From positions 19,996,501-20,060,500 of the forward strand of contig OX291557.1 of assembly GCA_946406115.1 (NCBI GenBank): a DNA stretch of 64,000 nt. The letters run 5' to 3'. Below the pieces are notes generated by a model, which saw only the letters and a list, made by a program, of their open reading frames with translations, did no database searches and was not told the origin of the DNA. This DNA comes from Apoda limacodes. Lineage: Eukaryota; Arthropoda; Insecta; Lepidoptera; Limacodidae. This document shows, one piece after another, positions 11,490 through 22,788 of this stretch (its first letter is position 1; the number at the start of each line of letters is the position of its first letter). A program made the position numbers and the translations under genes.

Positions 11490-13914
11490 TACGAATACAA
11501 AATATATGGAAAACTTAATAGCAATACTCATATAGTATTCACAAATATTCAGGTATCTAAACTAGCTTATTGCTGTGACTTCGTATGCGTGGACTCTTTT
11601 AAAAAAATAGAGATTTTAATTGTTTATAGTATTACCTACAAAAAATTGTCATTATCATCCCCTATTTTGTCCTCTGGCGGATGATTATCTTAAAAAGGTA
11701 AATCACATATAAAGTTAACCACTAAAGTCCACAGCCTATTTTTTGGCATGTGGCTGTTCTTGGCAGACCTATCGCAATGTGTCATTTTGAAACAACTTAT
11801 TATTTTGTTATTATTTTTAAGTGGTTAAAGTGAGTCTTGATGCACCCGCCAAACGCTGCGAAGAGACATTTGCATATCAAATAACAGAAAACAAATAAAA
11901 AATTATATCATTAGCGTTGGCGCCATCATTAGATAAGCACAATGAATATTATAGAATAACAAAAATAAATTTGATTTCCGTATCTATAGTTACATCTTGA
12001 GATTGAACTACTGTATTATCTAAAATATGTAAATCGGATACAAACAAGTCTAGATAATTAAACGGTTGCGTGGGTTGATTATATTTTCTTATGTTTGATA
12101 TAGAGCTAAATGTTGTGTTCTAGTTTTTGTAAGAAACTAACATAAGTATTTAACTATCTAATCTAATATTTTATCTTTTTCGGTAGATATCTTAAGTATA
12201 AATATTTATTTTAAATAATCTAATAAACTCTTAAAAAGGATTATTATAAATGATTTTTTTTTTCATCTTAACCAATGATTTGTACATTCTTAAGATTAGG
12301 TTGATATTTACGATTAAACTATGGATATGGAAATTAGTCTCAATACTTTCCTAAAATTATGTATTTTAATTAATTAATAATTCACAATAAGGTATTATTA
12401 AATTAATAATAAATAAAATAAATTATAATAAGGTACTATTAAATCTTATTTTTTACCTTTAGAATTCTATTTATTATATTATGTTAGAGCAGGTAAGATT
12501 TATACACTCTATAGCGTAACACAGCGTAGCTTTTATAGTAAAACAATTCACCATTTATTAGCCTTATTACGAGTGCAGTTTGAAAATGATTTCTAAGGTC
12601 CCAAAACTGTTGGACTGAAGAACTATAGTAGCTTCGTGACCTCCTTTGTTTATTGTGTTGTTGTTTCATTGTCTAGCAGGTGTTTACCTCGACTTTCATC
12701 ATCATACGAATGTATTAAGAGGCATAGTACGTGACAGAAAACTTAAGTAAAACAAGGATGACGCGATAGGTAACTGAGCGAGCGTGAGATAGTGCAGTTA
12801 CATCTCAACTCACTAAGATATAATTGAAATAGGTATATGAAATACATTAATAGTTTATTATACATACATAATTGTTTTAAAAAATGTTTTTCTTAGGATT
12901 TAAAGCACTATCACGGCTATGCTTTAGCAATGCTGTAAACTTAAAGCACGTAGAACTGAAAAAGGGGCCAGATTAGGATTTTTTGTATCGAACCAAAGTA
13001 AATTAATCGTGTTTTCACGATTTCCAGCGTTTGCACCATATCCCGAAGAACACAGTCATTAAATTTTAGTCGAAACCTTTGCCCAGAAAAAAAAAATTCA
13101 GGTAGTGTAGCCTCTTGAGCACATATTTGGATTTACCAAAGATTAAAGAAATGTGTTTTTTGTAGCACGCGTTTACTCAACTCAACTCGATTAACTTTTT
13201 TTAGGCGTTGTCTTTACGTTATATTAGGTGCATTTTGTTCACTGCTTCAATGCGTTTAATGTCATAATCCTGCCAATTTAAAAAGACATAAATTTTGTAT
13301 AACACAGTTCAAATCTTTGTTCATACTCTTTGGTAGGATTACCGCATTATGTAAGTACATTATGTTGGTCAACAAAACGCCTCTATTCTTAGGGTTGTTC
13401 ACTAACTTTTGTACTGTATTACGGTACATTATACGGTATGCTATTTAAGATAAAATAGAATTATACTTCTACCTACATGCTTAGACTGTCAAACAAACGT
13501 ATGTCTGTCCCGGCCTGTCCATCCTTTCGTATGCATCAGTTAAATACAAATCAATTTGACATTCTTTATACAGATTTGTAAAATAGCGTCTCGTTTTTGA
13601 AATGTTAAGCTTAAAAGTGGCTTTTTCAGTTTGGTTTGTTCAATATTGTTCAAGATTTCATATCATACAACCAGGACGCATCATTAAAAAAATCGGAAAA
13701 AATCCAAACAAGCACATAGATATCAGTATTGCTTTTAAAATAAGTAAACTAACGTACTGTCAAGAAGTTACTAAAATAGTCGACTAAGTTTAGATTATTT
13801 TCTTGCTCAAAAAATTATAGTAACGCTGACCGGTTTTTTTTTAAAACACTGTCTATAAATAAGAACTTAACGAAGTGGACACAAAATAATTTGAATGTAA
13901 ATCGGTTCGATCCT
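11490..13914. other. AT-rich intergenic DNA
   Basis: No supported gene. Short frames (12484-12669 minus, 13602-13787 plus) lack domains and are typical of AT-rich noise. Confidence 0.5.
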
Positions 13915-14045
13915 TTGAGAGTTACCTGCGCGGACGCAGCCTCAGGACCTGTCGCCGTGGGAGCGCCACAAGTGGATGCCGGCACGTACACCCATTGTTA
14001 GGACCCATTCCCTCCTTACCCCACTTCCACACACCAATTCCTCGT
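13915..14045 (+). other. GC-rich fragment with short open frame
   Basis: A GC-rich block in AT-rich DNA. The plus frame reads DLSPWERHKWMPARTP before a stop near 14047. The composition is protein-like, and I associate this sort of string with dispersed lepidopteran retroelement fragments, but I cannot place it in a family. It is flagged as a probable repeat fragment. Confidence 0.25.
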
Positions 14046-14217
14046 GAAACTCTGATATACGAAGTACAGTAGGTAGGTTTAGTCTATACATACATTTATA
14101 CTACCTCATACATAATTTATATGATAAAATAAATATCTAATCAGGACATCATAACATATAGGATGTTATGGTCTACCTTATTAGGTATTTATCCATACCA
14201 CAGAGCACTTATCCATA

Positions 14218-14495
14218 TCTGCTTATATTATAAATGTGAAAGTGAGTTTCCGGTTTGTCCTTTCTTCAAATCGCAACCGAGCCTCCAAAGGAGCTGAAAT
14301 TTGGCACAGAGTTAGGTGATAGAATAGGCTTGTTATCCGGAACCATTTGAATGTTCCTGCAGGGGTGACTTTAACCGATTTAACGTGGACGAACTATAGC
14401 TATAGCTTGCTATAGCAAACTTTCGTAGTATAATCAAGAAGTTGCCGTAGAATTCCCACCCTAATAACCAAATTTAGCGTGGACGCCAGAAAAAG
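14218..14495 (+). mobile_element. Helitron-like fragment, 3' end not found
   Basis: TCTGCTTATATTATAAATGTGAAAG, preceded by A, resembles the 5' ends at 8174 and 16781. It is followed by the typical internal text (CTGAAATTTGGCACA, and GTTCCTGCAGGG). The expected hairpin and CTAG end is not found, so the copy is truncated or decayed at its right side near 14495. The second half of this quoted start is shown only in part by position 14218-14242. Confidence 0.6.
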
Positions 14496-15554
14496 GTTGT
14501 AATATAATGAATGCTGCGAAAGAGTGTGTACTTATGTTTTATTTGTCCTATTATCGTGTCGCTAGCTAGCTAGAGACAAGTAAGCCAAAACCATCCAAAA
14601 TACATCCTGCACTATAATACTCAAAGGTGAAAATGAAATCAAAGTTCTTAAAACGGTTCTCAAGTCATATAATTTAGGTACCAATAGGTGCAAAAAATTT
14701 GCGGATAGAAGGTCCAGAGGTCAAGACAATCTTAGGTATATATATATATATTTACCTATGTAGTAAAAGATACCATAAATTTCAACCTTTTCTTACGTAG
14801 GTATCTATTAATGTATAAATGTATATTATGAAGGTATGTAAATAGGAGTCTATTATATACACGGTATGGTATGAATAGGTACGATAACAATTTCAAAATA
14901 TGTAAAAATACCGGTAACAACGCCCACGTAGAATTAAAAAGGTACAACCGTATTAATTTGACTATATTAAGGTGCGGCACAGATTTGAACTTTATTCGGT
15001 AGATTACTACTTACTATCTATTAAAAACTTACCTTACTATCTTAACTTAAATATGTGGGTAATGTAACCGATACTTCTAACATAAGTAAAGTATTTGCAT
15101 TTTTATAAACAATGCGGTAACGTTTCTCCTTTTTAGGTATACAGTTAGCTTTATTTTATACAATTGGATTGTTTTCATGGTATACAATTGAAAATATTTA
15201 CAAATAAACATTTGTATTAAGATGATCAATATATGTAATTCTTTTTAATTTTTAACAATATTTCTTCACAATAAATACGTACGAACTTATATGCATACTC
15301 ATATGAAAATCTACTTAATATCTGCAAATGATATGGAACCGAATTAATCAATGCCTCGACTGCGCCTTAATTAGCAACCCGCTTATTTAATTGATAAAAG
15401 ATATTCTGCCAGATATCTTAATCTGCTTTTAAATTAGGAACCTACCTTTTTATTTAAAAACAAAGCTATTATTCAGCTAGTTATCTCAATATATTATAAT
15501 ATTACCGTATCTATAACTTTTTATCGTAATATCTACCTACTACAATACATAATT
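14496..15554. other. AT-rich intergenic DNA
   Basis: No gene, RNA or obvious repeat is seen. Confidence 0.5.
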
Positions 15555-15640
15555 TAATTTAGTCCTACGTGACAGGGGGTGAGCCTATCGTCGAAACACT
15601 GCTTCTGAAGCAGTGTATCTGGAATCTGGACTAAGATAAC
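15555..15640 (+). repeat. Dispersed repeat (GACAGGGGGTGAGCC family)
   Basis: The run TAGTCCTACGTGACAGGGGG, then TGAGCCTATCG and a CAGTGTATCTGGA tail recur at 28146-28225 (plus) and 62085-62150 (minus). Short, noncoding and dispersed. Confidence 0.65.
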
Positions 15641-15693
15641 TTCACCCGAAATTAAATAAAATTGCTAAAGCAGATGCAAAAACCAATAAAATA

Positions 15694-16436
15694 TTAAGTC
15701 AACTTGAAGATATTGGAATATGTACGAGTAGATATGTAAAATAAAGCGAAACTATCTGCTTTTTTACACTGTCATAAAAATAATCACTTTGTCTAAATAA
15801 TTGTATTATTTTTCATAATTCCATGATTACGTAATTCGGTTTTAACTTAGGTATTCTCTGATGTAAAATTGATCCCTGCTGATAACGTACATACATTGTG
15901 TTGAATTGTTTACACATATGTTTGTTTTAATTATTTCTTTACTAACATAATAATATATTATTGCTATATAACTGGGGCCCGGATTAGCAAATGTGTGCAA
16001 AGTGTATAAAATAGAAAAAATAGTGATGAAAAAGATTATTTTCTGGTAAGTTACCTACAAACACTAGTCAATATCTAAATAATACGGGCAGACAGACTGG
16101 CAGACATTAAGGTAATGCCATATTTTTTATATTTTATACACGAAAAGAATCTGTTTATCACGTATTCATTTGCTAATCCGCGCCCCAGTTATATAGCAAT
16201 GATATATATTATTATGTTAGTAAAGAAATAATTAAAACAAACATAAGTGTAAACATAAGTAATCACAATGTAATCAATTTTGCATTTTGCAATTTTGCAT
16301 TCAGAGAATACCTAAGTTAAAACCGAATTACGTAATCATGGAATTATGTAAAATATTAAAAATTTTTGGACAAAGTGATTATTTTTATGACAGTGTACCT
16401 ACTAGTAAATATTCCAATATCTTCAAGTTGACTTGA
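15694..16436. mobile_element. 743 bp foldback element with arms of about 300 bp
   Basis: The left arm (from AAGTCAACTTGAAGATATTGG at 15695 to about 16010) is repeated as the reverse complement in the right arm (about 16140 to 16435). Shared blocks in order include ATAATCACTTTGT, CCATGATTACGTAATTCGG, TTAACTTAGGTATTCTCTG, TAATTATTTCTTTACTAAC and ACTGGGG..CGGATTAGCAA. The roughly 120 bp centre is unique. Arms differ by small indels. The structure fits a long-TIR MITE. No coding capacity, and no target duplication could be fixed by eye. Confidence 0.85.
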
Positions 16437-16496
16437 TTATAATGCATATTTTGTATAAAAGGAAAATAGGTTATCAAAATTTCTAAGTATTAGGTA

Positions 16497-16781
16497 CTAG
16501 ATTTTGCTAGCGGCTCCGCCCGCCCTAAATTCGTTTATCGAATGTGGAACTCCTTAATTATACTATAAGACGTTAGCTATAGCTATAGTTTGTTTAAGCT
16601 CGGTTATAGTTATTTCTATAACTTTTGAATACTTCGGGATAAATAGTCCTGTTCCTGTATGTCCTGTCCTGTCCTGGACCTATATGAGTGAAAAATTAAT
16701 CACGATTCTTCCAGTGGTTGAGCGTGATTGAGGAACAAACATCCAAACAGCAAAATTTCCACATTTATAATATTTGTAAGA
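16497..16781 (-). mobile_element. Short non-autonomous Helitron
   Basis: On the minus strand it begins TCTTACAAATATTATAAATG (5' TC at 16781-16780, with A upstream) and ends with a GC-rich hairpin (GGCGGAGCCGC) and CTAG at 16500-16497, followed by T. The interior matches the Helitron at 8174-8882, including GTTTGTTCCTCAATCACGC. Length 285 bp, noncoding, with both ends intact. Confidence 0.85.
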
Positions 16782-16864
16782 TTATATTCCACTTTGTCTA
16801 GATAATATATTGGTGTTGCCTAATAAATTATCAACTTTTCCCGGAGCATGCACAATACGTAGAG

Positions 16865-17210
16865 ATCATTGACTACGCACGCAGCCAGCACGCACAGGTG
16901 CATCGAGATCACCGATATTAAACCTGTTTCACCGTTTTGGTTTTGTACAGAACGAAAATTCTATGTAGGCAGTAACTTCCTCCCGCGAACGCTTGGGTTG
17001 TGGAATGAGCTCCCTGCCAAGGTTTTCGCTAAAGACTACAGTATGGGGTTCTTCAAAAAAGAAGTTATTAGATTTCTGAAGGGTCGGCAACGCGTGAGTG
17101 ATGCCCCTGGTGTTGCAAGCGTCCATAGGCTCCGGTGACCGCTTACCATCATGCGGACCGTAAACTTGTTTGCCACCTTTGTGGTATAAAAAAAAAAAAA
17201 AAAAAAAAAA
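16865..17210 (+). mobile_element. LINE 3' end: ORF2 C-terminus, 3' UTR and poly(A)
   Basis: The frame 16869-17138 ends with FLPRTLGLWNELPAKVF, then FFKKEVIRFLKGRQR, the W-N-x-L-P and F-K-x-V motifs typical of the C-terminal tail of jockey/CR1-type LINE ORF2 proteins. The short 3' UTR (CCGCTTACCATCATGCGGAC, then TTTGCCACCTTTGTGGTAT) runs into 23 adenines at 17188-17210. This is a 5'-truncated insert. The same 3' end recurs at least nine times in the window in both orientations. The uninterrupted poly(A) suggests it is among the younger copies. Confidence 0.85.
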
Positions 17211-17541
17211 CTAAGTATTGTGTTAGTGGAACTTGGCTCCTTTGTTCAGATGCAACAATTTGTCAAAAAATACTGAGATATACATTCGTACGTAAAATAA
17301 GGATCCATTTATTTAGCAGTTTTTGTTTTTATTGTTTATTTTTGTTTAACATTAATCAAAAACAATGTGTTAGGAAGTAAAATAAAATTTTATTTAACCA
17401 AAGCTTTTCACCAACTTCAAAAATCTTATAAAAACTAAAAATGAGGATATGATTATCGGCGAGTCTGCTTTTTATATTTTTTATTAAAATTTTTTTTTTA
17501 CTTTTTATATTTTCAAATTTTTAATTTTCTTAGTTGCTATT
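17211..17541. other. AT-rich intergenic DNA
   Basis: T-rich stretches leading into the microsatellite. No feature recognised. Confidence 0.4.
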
Positions 17542-17783
17542 TTATTATATTATATTATATTATATTATATTATATTATATTATATTATATTATATTATAT
17601 TATATTATATTATATTATATTATATTATATTATATTATATTATATTATATTATATTATATTATATTATATTATATTATATTATATTATATTATATTATAT
17701 TATATTATATTATATTATATTATATTATATTATATTATATTATATTATATTATATTATATTATATTATATTATATTATATTAT
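17542..17783. repeat. Perfect (TTATA)n pentanucleotide array
   Basis: About 48 exact head-to-tail copies of a 5 bp unit with no interruption over 242 bp. Because 5 and 3 share no factor and the unit lacks stops in some frames, it creates a spurious 129-codon frame rich in Tyr, Ile and Leu. The purity implies recent expansion or strong slippage. Confidence 0.97.
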
Positions 17784-18430
17784 CTATCTTGCTTGCCAGA
17801 ACTATCTACTTACCCACTAAACATATTTACCTCGATCATTCAAGTAATCAGTCATACAAATACTTTAACTCATACATACGTGTAAATCGACAAAATCGGA
17901 TTATTAAGCTAAGCAGGTACTAAGTATGTAACACGAACAGATATATAAAAGAATTAAAAATTTCCATTTTTTAAGTCGGTTAATATAGAGAATTACTGCT
18001 AGTTTCAAGTTTTTATAATGTAATTTTCTACAGTGGAATACCTACTTACAGTTTCCTACAGTTTTTTTTCTAAAAGATGCTATTTTTTATGTTTTGTATA
18101 TCTTAAGTGACAGGAGGAGAGACATCGCTAAACTACCTTTAGTCACAGAAAATTAAATATTTAATCTGAGTAGGTATATTATAATGACCAACATTTGATA
18201 TCCTAGATCTTGTTACATAAAGTGAGGAAAATAACATTGATGATTAATTATATATTATAACAATTAGTACATAAATTATGAAAACCACAATTTGAATTGT
18301 GGTTAAATAAATTAACCGAGATCTAAATTATTTTACTGTCTATATATAATTAACAAATATTTTCTTTAAAACAGGTAATTGACTTTATCAAAAAACCAGA
18401 GGCCACAGTCAAACGTAGGACAAAAGTACG
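17784..18430. other. AT-rich DNA upstream of emc
   Basis: No gene is seen. The base composition changes sharply to GC-rich near 18430, where the emc promoter region begins. Confidence 0.5.
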
Positions 18431-18721
18431 CGTGACGAGCGCAACGGCCTTAGCCAGGGCCGCCTAGGGCACAGGGCAGTTGCGGCGCGCGGCGCTGGCC
18501 CGGGGCGCCCGCACGCAGAAGCGCCATGGGAAAATCAGGCTTTGCGCCCCCGCCCCGCGTGCCCATTGGCTGCCCCGGCCCCGCCCCGCCCCCCAACCGC
18601 AGACATAAATACAACGCCACACCGCGCATCTCCTCATTCCTCGCCCGCAGTCCGTTCGCTTCGCACGCGACTCGCGCTCGTGAATATATTGTACCAGTGC
18701 TCGTGTTCAGTGACTCTCGCT
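18431..18721 (+). promoter_or_regulatory. emc: emc promoter and 5' UTR
   Basis: A GC- and CpG-rich island precedes the coding exon. It holds an inverted CCAAT box (CCCATTGGC near 18559), repeated GC boxes (CCCCGCCCCGCC near 18580), a TATA-like ATAAATA at 18605-18611 and an initiator TCATTC at 18634-18639. The spacing puts the predicted start at A18636, 31 bp after the TATA element, which is a textbook insect arrangement. The 5' UTR would be about 86 nt with no upstream ATG. The frame continues upstream of the chosen start without a stop, but the TATA/initiator pair lies inside that extension, so the first ATG after the start site (18722) is preferred. Confidence 0.7.
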
Positions 18722-19111
18722 ATGAAAGCCATAACAGCAGTGTGCTCGACAGGCGCCTCCGTACCGGCAATCGCCAGCGGCCGTGTGCAGAGGCACCGCG
18801 ACGGCGAGAACGCCGAGATCCAGATGTATCTGTCAAAGCTCCAGGATTTAGTTCCGTTCATGCCAAAGAACAGGAAGATTTCCAAGCTAGAGGTGATCCA
18901 GCACGTGATCGACTACATTTGCGACCTGCAGTCGGCTTTGGAAAACCATCCGGCTGTTGGCCAGTTCGATGCGGAGAGTGCCTTAGCATCACCACCTTGC
19001 GACGTCACTCCCTCATCAACGCGCCCTCATCGGCGACCTTTGGGACCTCGACCTGCACCTAACACAATTCTCCGCAGATCACCCTCAAGCCACGATCACA
19101 GAACCCAAAAC
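18722..19111 (+). CDS. emc: Extramacrochaetae, Id-type HLH repressor, coding exon 1
   Basis: This exon encodes residues 1-130 of a predicted 144-residue protein. Residues about 31-74 form a helix-loop-helix: helix 1 (AEIQMYLSKLQDLV), loop (PFMPKNRK) and helix 2 from KISKLEVIQHVIDYI. There is no DNA-binding basic region before helix 1, the defining trait of Id/Emc proteins. In Drosophila Emc binds Daughterless and Achaete-Scute proteins in the nucleus and keeps them off E-boxes, limiting neural precursor formation. After the HLH, RRPLGPRPAPNTIL resembles a segment I recall from fly Emc. The exon ends ACCCAAAAC|GTTAGT, phase 0. Without splicing the frame stops at 19136-19138, which would give a 138-residue form. 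The acidic and glutamine-rich tail that I recall in the longer (about 199 aa) fly protein is missing. Identity is very secure; the donor site is a prediction. Confidence 0.95.
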
Positions 19112-19329
19112 GTTAGTACCAATTTTAATCAATTGTAGAGTAAACTAAAGATAAATTTCTCACGTTTAAATATGATGATAATATAGCAATACTTAAATTT
19201 TGTATTAACCTGAAAGTTAAATCAAAGAATGTTATAGCTCCAACCGATAGTTAGGCGGATTGCAATTACAGTATTGCATAAAAAGTAACTGTAGTCAGCT
19301 TTGTAGACGATGTTTTTGCTTCGTTCATG

Positions 19330-19906
19330 CACCTGCGCTTTCGCAACGCAGTTCAAGAGATGCTAGACATTTCACAACAACGTGATGCGTTAACTTGCTC
19401 CGCCCCTGCCCCGGCTCGGAAACAATCTTTAATAGTTAATTAAATTAAATGCTAATACTTTACAAAATCCTATAAAAAAAATTATAAATAAATTATATCA
19501 ATAGTAAATAACATACTTAATAAAAATTTGTTAATAAATTATTGCAAATATTACTATAAATATATTAATCATCTAATTAATGTCAATATTAAATGTTAAA
19601 CTATTATGTTACCACAAAAGATTGTTAAATTGAGAATTAACATGTTTGTTACAAACCTATTCAATGTAAACTTCCAAGATTTCACCCGTCCAAACAATTT
19701 TAGTCACAATTGCAGTGAAATCTCAATAAATGCTCGGTGACATTCTAAGCCGCCGCTCATGCATGCGTGACGACTGTTTTGAATTTCAGCCTTGAGGCGC
19801 GACCACCTGCGCCGGCGCCGCGTAAACGACCGTGTACTGACATACAATCTGAATATTCAACACCTATTTGTGTTCCCTCATTTAACATTCCACCCGACAC
19901 CTGCGC
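19330..19906 (+). promoter_or_regulatory. emc: Three identical proneural-type E-boxes
   Basis: CACCTGCGC occurs exactly at 19330-19338, 19804-19812 and 19898-19906. Its complement contains GCAGGTG, which fits the GCAGSTG site bound by Achaete/Scute-Daughterless dimers. Such sites in the emc intron would suit feedback between proneural proteins and their inhibitor. Presence of the motifs is seen; binding is inference. Confidence 0.45.
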
Positions 19907-21881
19907 CTGGTTGTCATTTCGTCATTTTCTCCGAGCACAACAATCTAACTGTAATAACTTCAGCAATTGTTCAATCTGAAGTATCTACCTAAGTATTATC
20001 ATGAGCAAATTCAACAAAGACGCCGTGTAGAGATACAATCAGCTAATGTATTATACGTCTTCAAAACACGACAGGTGTATTGCCCAGGATTTATTCATGC
20101 GCCCTGTCTTACAAGCCCAACGCGTAGTCATTAATATTCTGTTGGACTTGACAGTTATCGTTGAGAATCAAGAAAATGTTCAAAACAAGCGTGATATATT
20201 GTATTTATGAATCACAAATACCGAACCGTATCCACTGTGTGTAGTGTGGCCACATGTCTATCAATGAGTCTATCTAACATCTTGCATAATTAGCTTAATA
20301 GTGATATAGAATTTGTATCAATAAAATAAATACTACCGATTCATGAATAAATAATGTCCACTTAATTTTTACGTTAAAACTAATCCGCATGGTTATATGG
20401 CTTGTAACATGGAGTGAATCTAGTAATTTTAGTTTCACAACGGATAATTTTGTTTAATATATTCATTACAACCTCTTCCTAATGCCGACACCGGCAAGCA
20501 ACGGTATGCTATAGAATCGAATATTGCTAATTTATGCTATTTAAACATGCTTGAAATTTAATAAAATTCTGTTAATAATATACTAAGATTGTTAAAATAA
20601 ATGGTTTAGGGCAAAGATTTATGACAGACACGGTCAAATTAATAACGATAGATAGAAGTTATAGAAAGTTATTCCAAGTAATTAATTCTACTGAAATTAA
20701 AGACACGATTCAATTTGATGTAGTCATACAACTGAACCACTTTATTTCATGTACGTACTAGCACATAATTTTCGCTATTTACAGTAAAATGTTGTTTAAC
20801 CAAATTCTCATGATAAAATTTCTCCTGAATTGTCTTTTTAACGTCCGAGACGTAATAAAAAATAATAAAAAGTTGGTTGGTCGTGTCGGAATTCAAAGAT
20901 AGGTTGATGTCGCTAAGGTTATATATTGTATAAAGAACAAAAAAGTATGCGATGCGCGGCGTGTCGTGAGGTGGCATTTCACGGCGTTATCGCGCGAGGC
21001 ATCAGTCGAGCTGTGCCAGAACCTCTGGTCACGATCTCTAGCGCCTTCATACCGCAAAGTAATTGTACCCTGCAGCTGTTCTTTTGAGGCCGTGAGAGCT
21101 TTCAGCAATTCCACTTTGATTCTCCCATAATTGTCTTTCTTTATACTCTAAAATTCGATTTGAATCATTATCACAAACAATACTTACTCGCCCTTTCACG
21201 ACTATAAATGTCACCGGGTGCCGAACATGGACGTGTTTGACTTTTTGCTCCAACTGTAATAAGCTTTTAAGTGTTGTAATGGGTGGTGTTAGGCGTATAA
21301 TCCACAGCGGCAACCCCTTTGTATTGATATGAAGGGCTCCACCCCAATTATAATCATATCTTTTACATCTAAGCTCAAGTGTCTTATAATGATTTATTTG
21401 GCGAAAGAAAGTCTCACGTAAATCTAACATTGTGTCTGTCAATATCACTTAGTCATCCAATTACGAACCCGCATGGTCCCTTTTAGAATCAATTTGAAAA
21501 GGTTTAATAACTGTTAACCAATGGGCCAAACGTTTCATTATTAACATTCCAGTATTCGTTAACTTTAACATGTTTTTTGAGTTCACATTTGGAGTGTCTT
21601 CTTGTAATGTTATGTGGAGTGAGTAAATAAATGTATCAGTATAAACGGCTTTGCGGCAATACGAGTGGGCGCGTCGACTGGCGACGCTAACGAGTCGCCA
21701 GGTGTCCGCGCCCACGCCGGTTTGCTCCTCTGAATATCTTTGTCTCCGCTCACCTCGCTTCGCATAAATCGCGACGTGAAAGTTTTACGATCACCTTTAC
21801 GCTTCTCCGAAATAATAAAACGAGTGTCGGCGAGGAGACAATGCAGTTCCACCGCAATGTCTCCGTAAGGCTCGACTCGCA

Positions 21882-22138
21882 CACGTGCAGTGATTTTGCC
21901 GATTGCTTCCATCGACGCATTGATCGAGGGCATTGTGCGCGTAACGGTCGCAACGCAGCTGTAGGCACACGTGATGTCTCGTTGCCGGATAGCTAAATAA
22001 ATGAGACACACATACCTATTCATTATCCACCCAACAATGCTAGTCTCATAAAGGGATTCCACGTGTGCGAAGTCCCGATCTGTCGAGACATATGTGTTCG
22101 CCCTTTGGTATGTGTCCGTAAATAGGGTGTACCACGTG
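21882..22138 (+). promoter_or_regulatory. emc: Cluster of four CACGTG boxes in emc intron
   Basis: CACGTG occurs at 21882-21887, 21968-21973, 22060-22065 and 22133-22138, four in 257 bp. A random hexamer is expected roughly once in 4 kb. Hairy/E(spl)-class repressors and Myc/Max-type factors bind this core. It is likely part of an intronic enhancer or silencer. Confidence 0.45.
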
Positions 22139-22743
22139 CGTACGCTCAGCTGCGGCGCGGATGTGCGCGGACGGGAAGTAGTAACCTAACGCTTGCTGGC
22201 ACTCCTAAAGTTAAACCGAAACTAAAGTCTCATAGCGTCTAAATATTGCGATTTCTTCTACCGACACGGTGAAAAAAATCCAAGTCATATATATCTATTA
22301 ATCACTAAATACCGATAATAACAAAACTGATAAACCAACAGGCATAACAAACGCACCCATTGTTGAAGCTCTAATGAATTAAAAGTGTTGAAACACAGCG
22401 CATATGCGGTGACAGATGGCCGGACGCCGCCGCCGGGATGCGCGTATGCGGCACCCGATACGCGATTTGTCGCAATCACTAATAAATGTATAATAAAGAG
22501 GGGAGTTGACTTTATTGGGCTCGACAGCATTAAGTAGCAAACAACTGCAGTGTTTTTTGGTGCACGATTGTTCCAAGTTGAACAGACTGTACGACATTTG
22601 CGCGCGCATCTGTGCAATGATTGGCCGCTGCACCCTTTTTAGTTATTAGATATTACAAATTCGCCACCCTTGATCGACAATAGAGAATTTAAGACTTATG
22701 TGTTTATACATCAATTGCTAAATCATGTTTTTTTTTGTTACAG

Positions 22744-22788
22744 ACGCCAGAGAAGCAGAATCAACCAGATAGGCCAATGTCGTGTTAA
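22744..22788 (+). CDS. emc: emc coding exon 2 (C-terminal 14 residues)
   Basis: After the polypyrimidine tract and ACAG the exon reads TPEKQNQPDRPMSC and a TAA stop, in phase with exon 1. The reading gives a 144-residue protein. The short tail shares the sense of the fly Emc C-terminus (QN-x-EK near the end, from memory). No other acceptor between 19112 and 22744 gave an equally good join by eye. Confidence 0.8.
   Translation, partial: TPEKQNQPDRPMSC

Larger units (their letters stand above)
19112..22743 (+). other. emc: emc intron (3.6 kb)
   Basis: The interval is bounded by GTTAGT at the donor and TTTTTTTGTTACAG at the acceptor, joining phase 0 to phase 0. It holds no clear transposon, unlike almost all other stretches of this length in the window, and includes two GC-richer blocks (19740-19930 and about 20930-22450). 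Antisense open frames of 133 and 150 codons (21047-21448 and 21610-22062) lie in the second block. I recognise no domain in them and regard the blocks as candidate regulatory DNA. Confidence 0.7.

Noticed and set aside
17534..17923. 129-codon open frame of Tyr/Ile/Leu repeats
   Set aside because: It is only the translation of the (TTATA)n microsatellite.
18526..19062. 178-codon plus-strand frame overlapping emc exon 1
   Set aside because: It is in a different phase from the HLH domain, starts upstream of the predicted transcription start and arises from GC-richness.
21047..22062. Antisense frames of 133 and 150 codons as a nested gene in the emc intron
   Set aside because: They overlap, contain no recognised domain and have no promoter or splice evidence; kept only as an observation.
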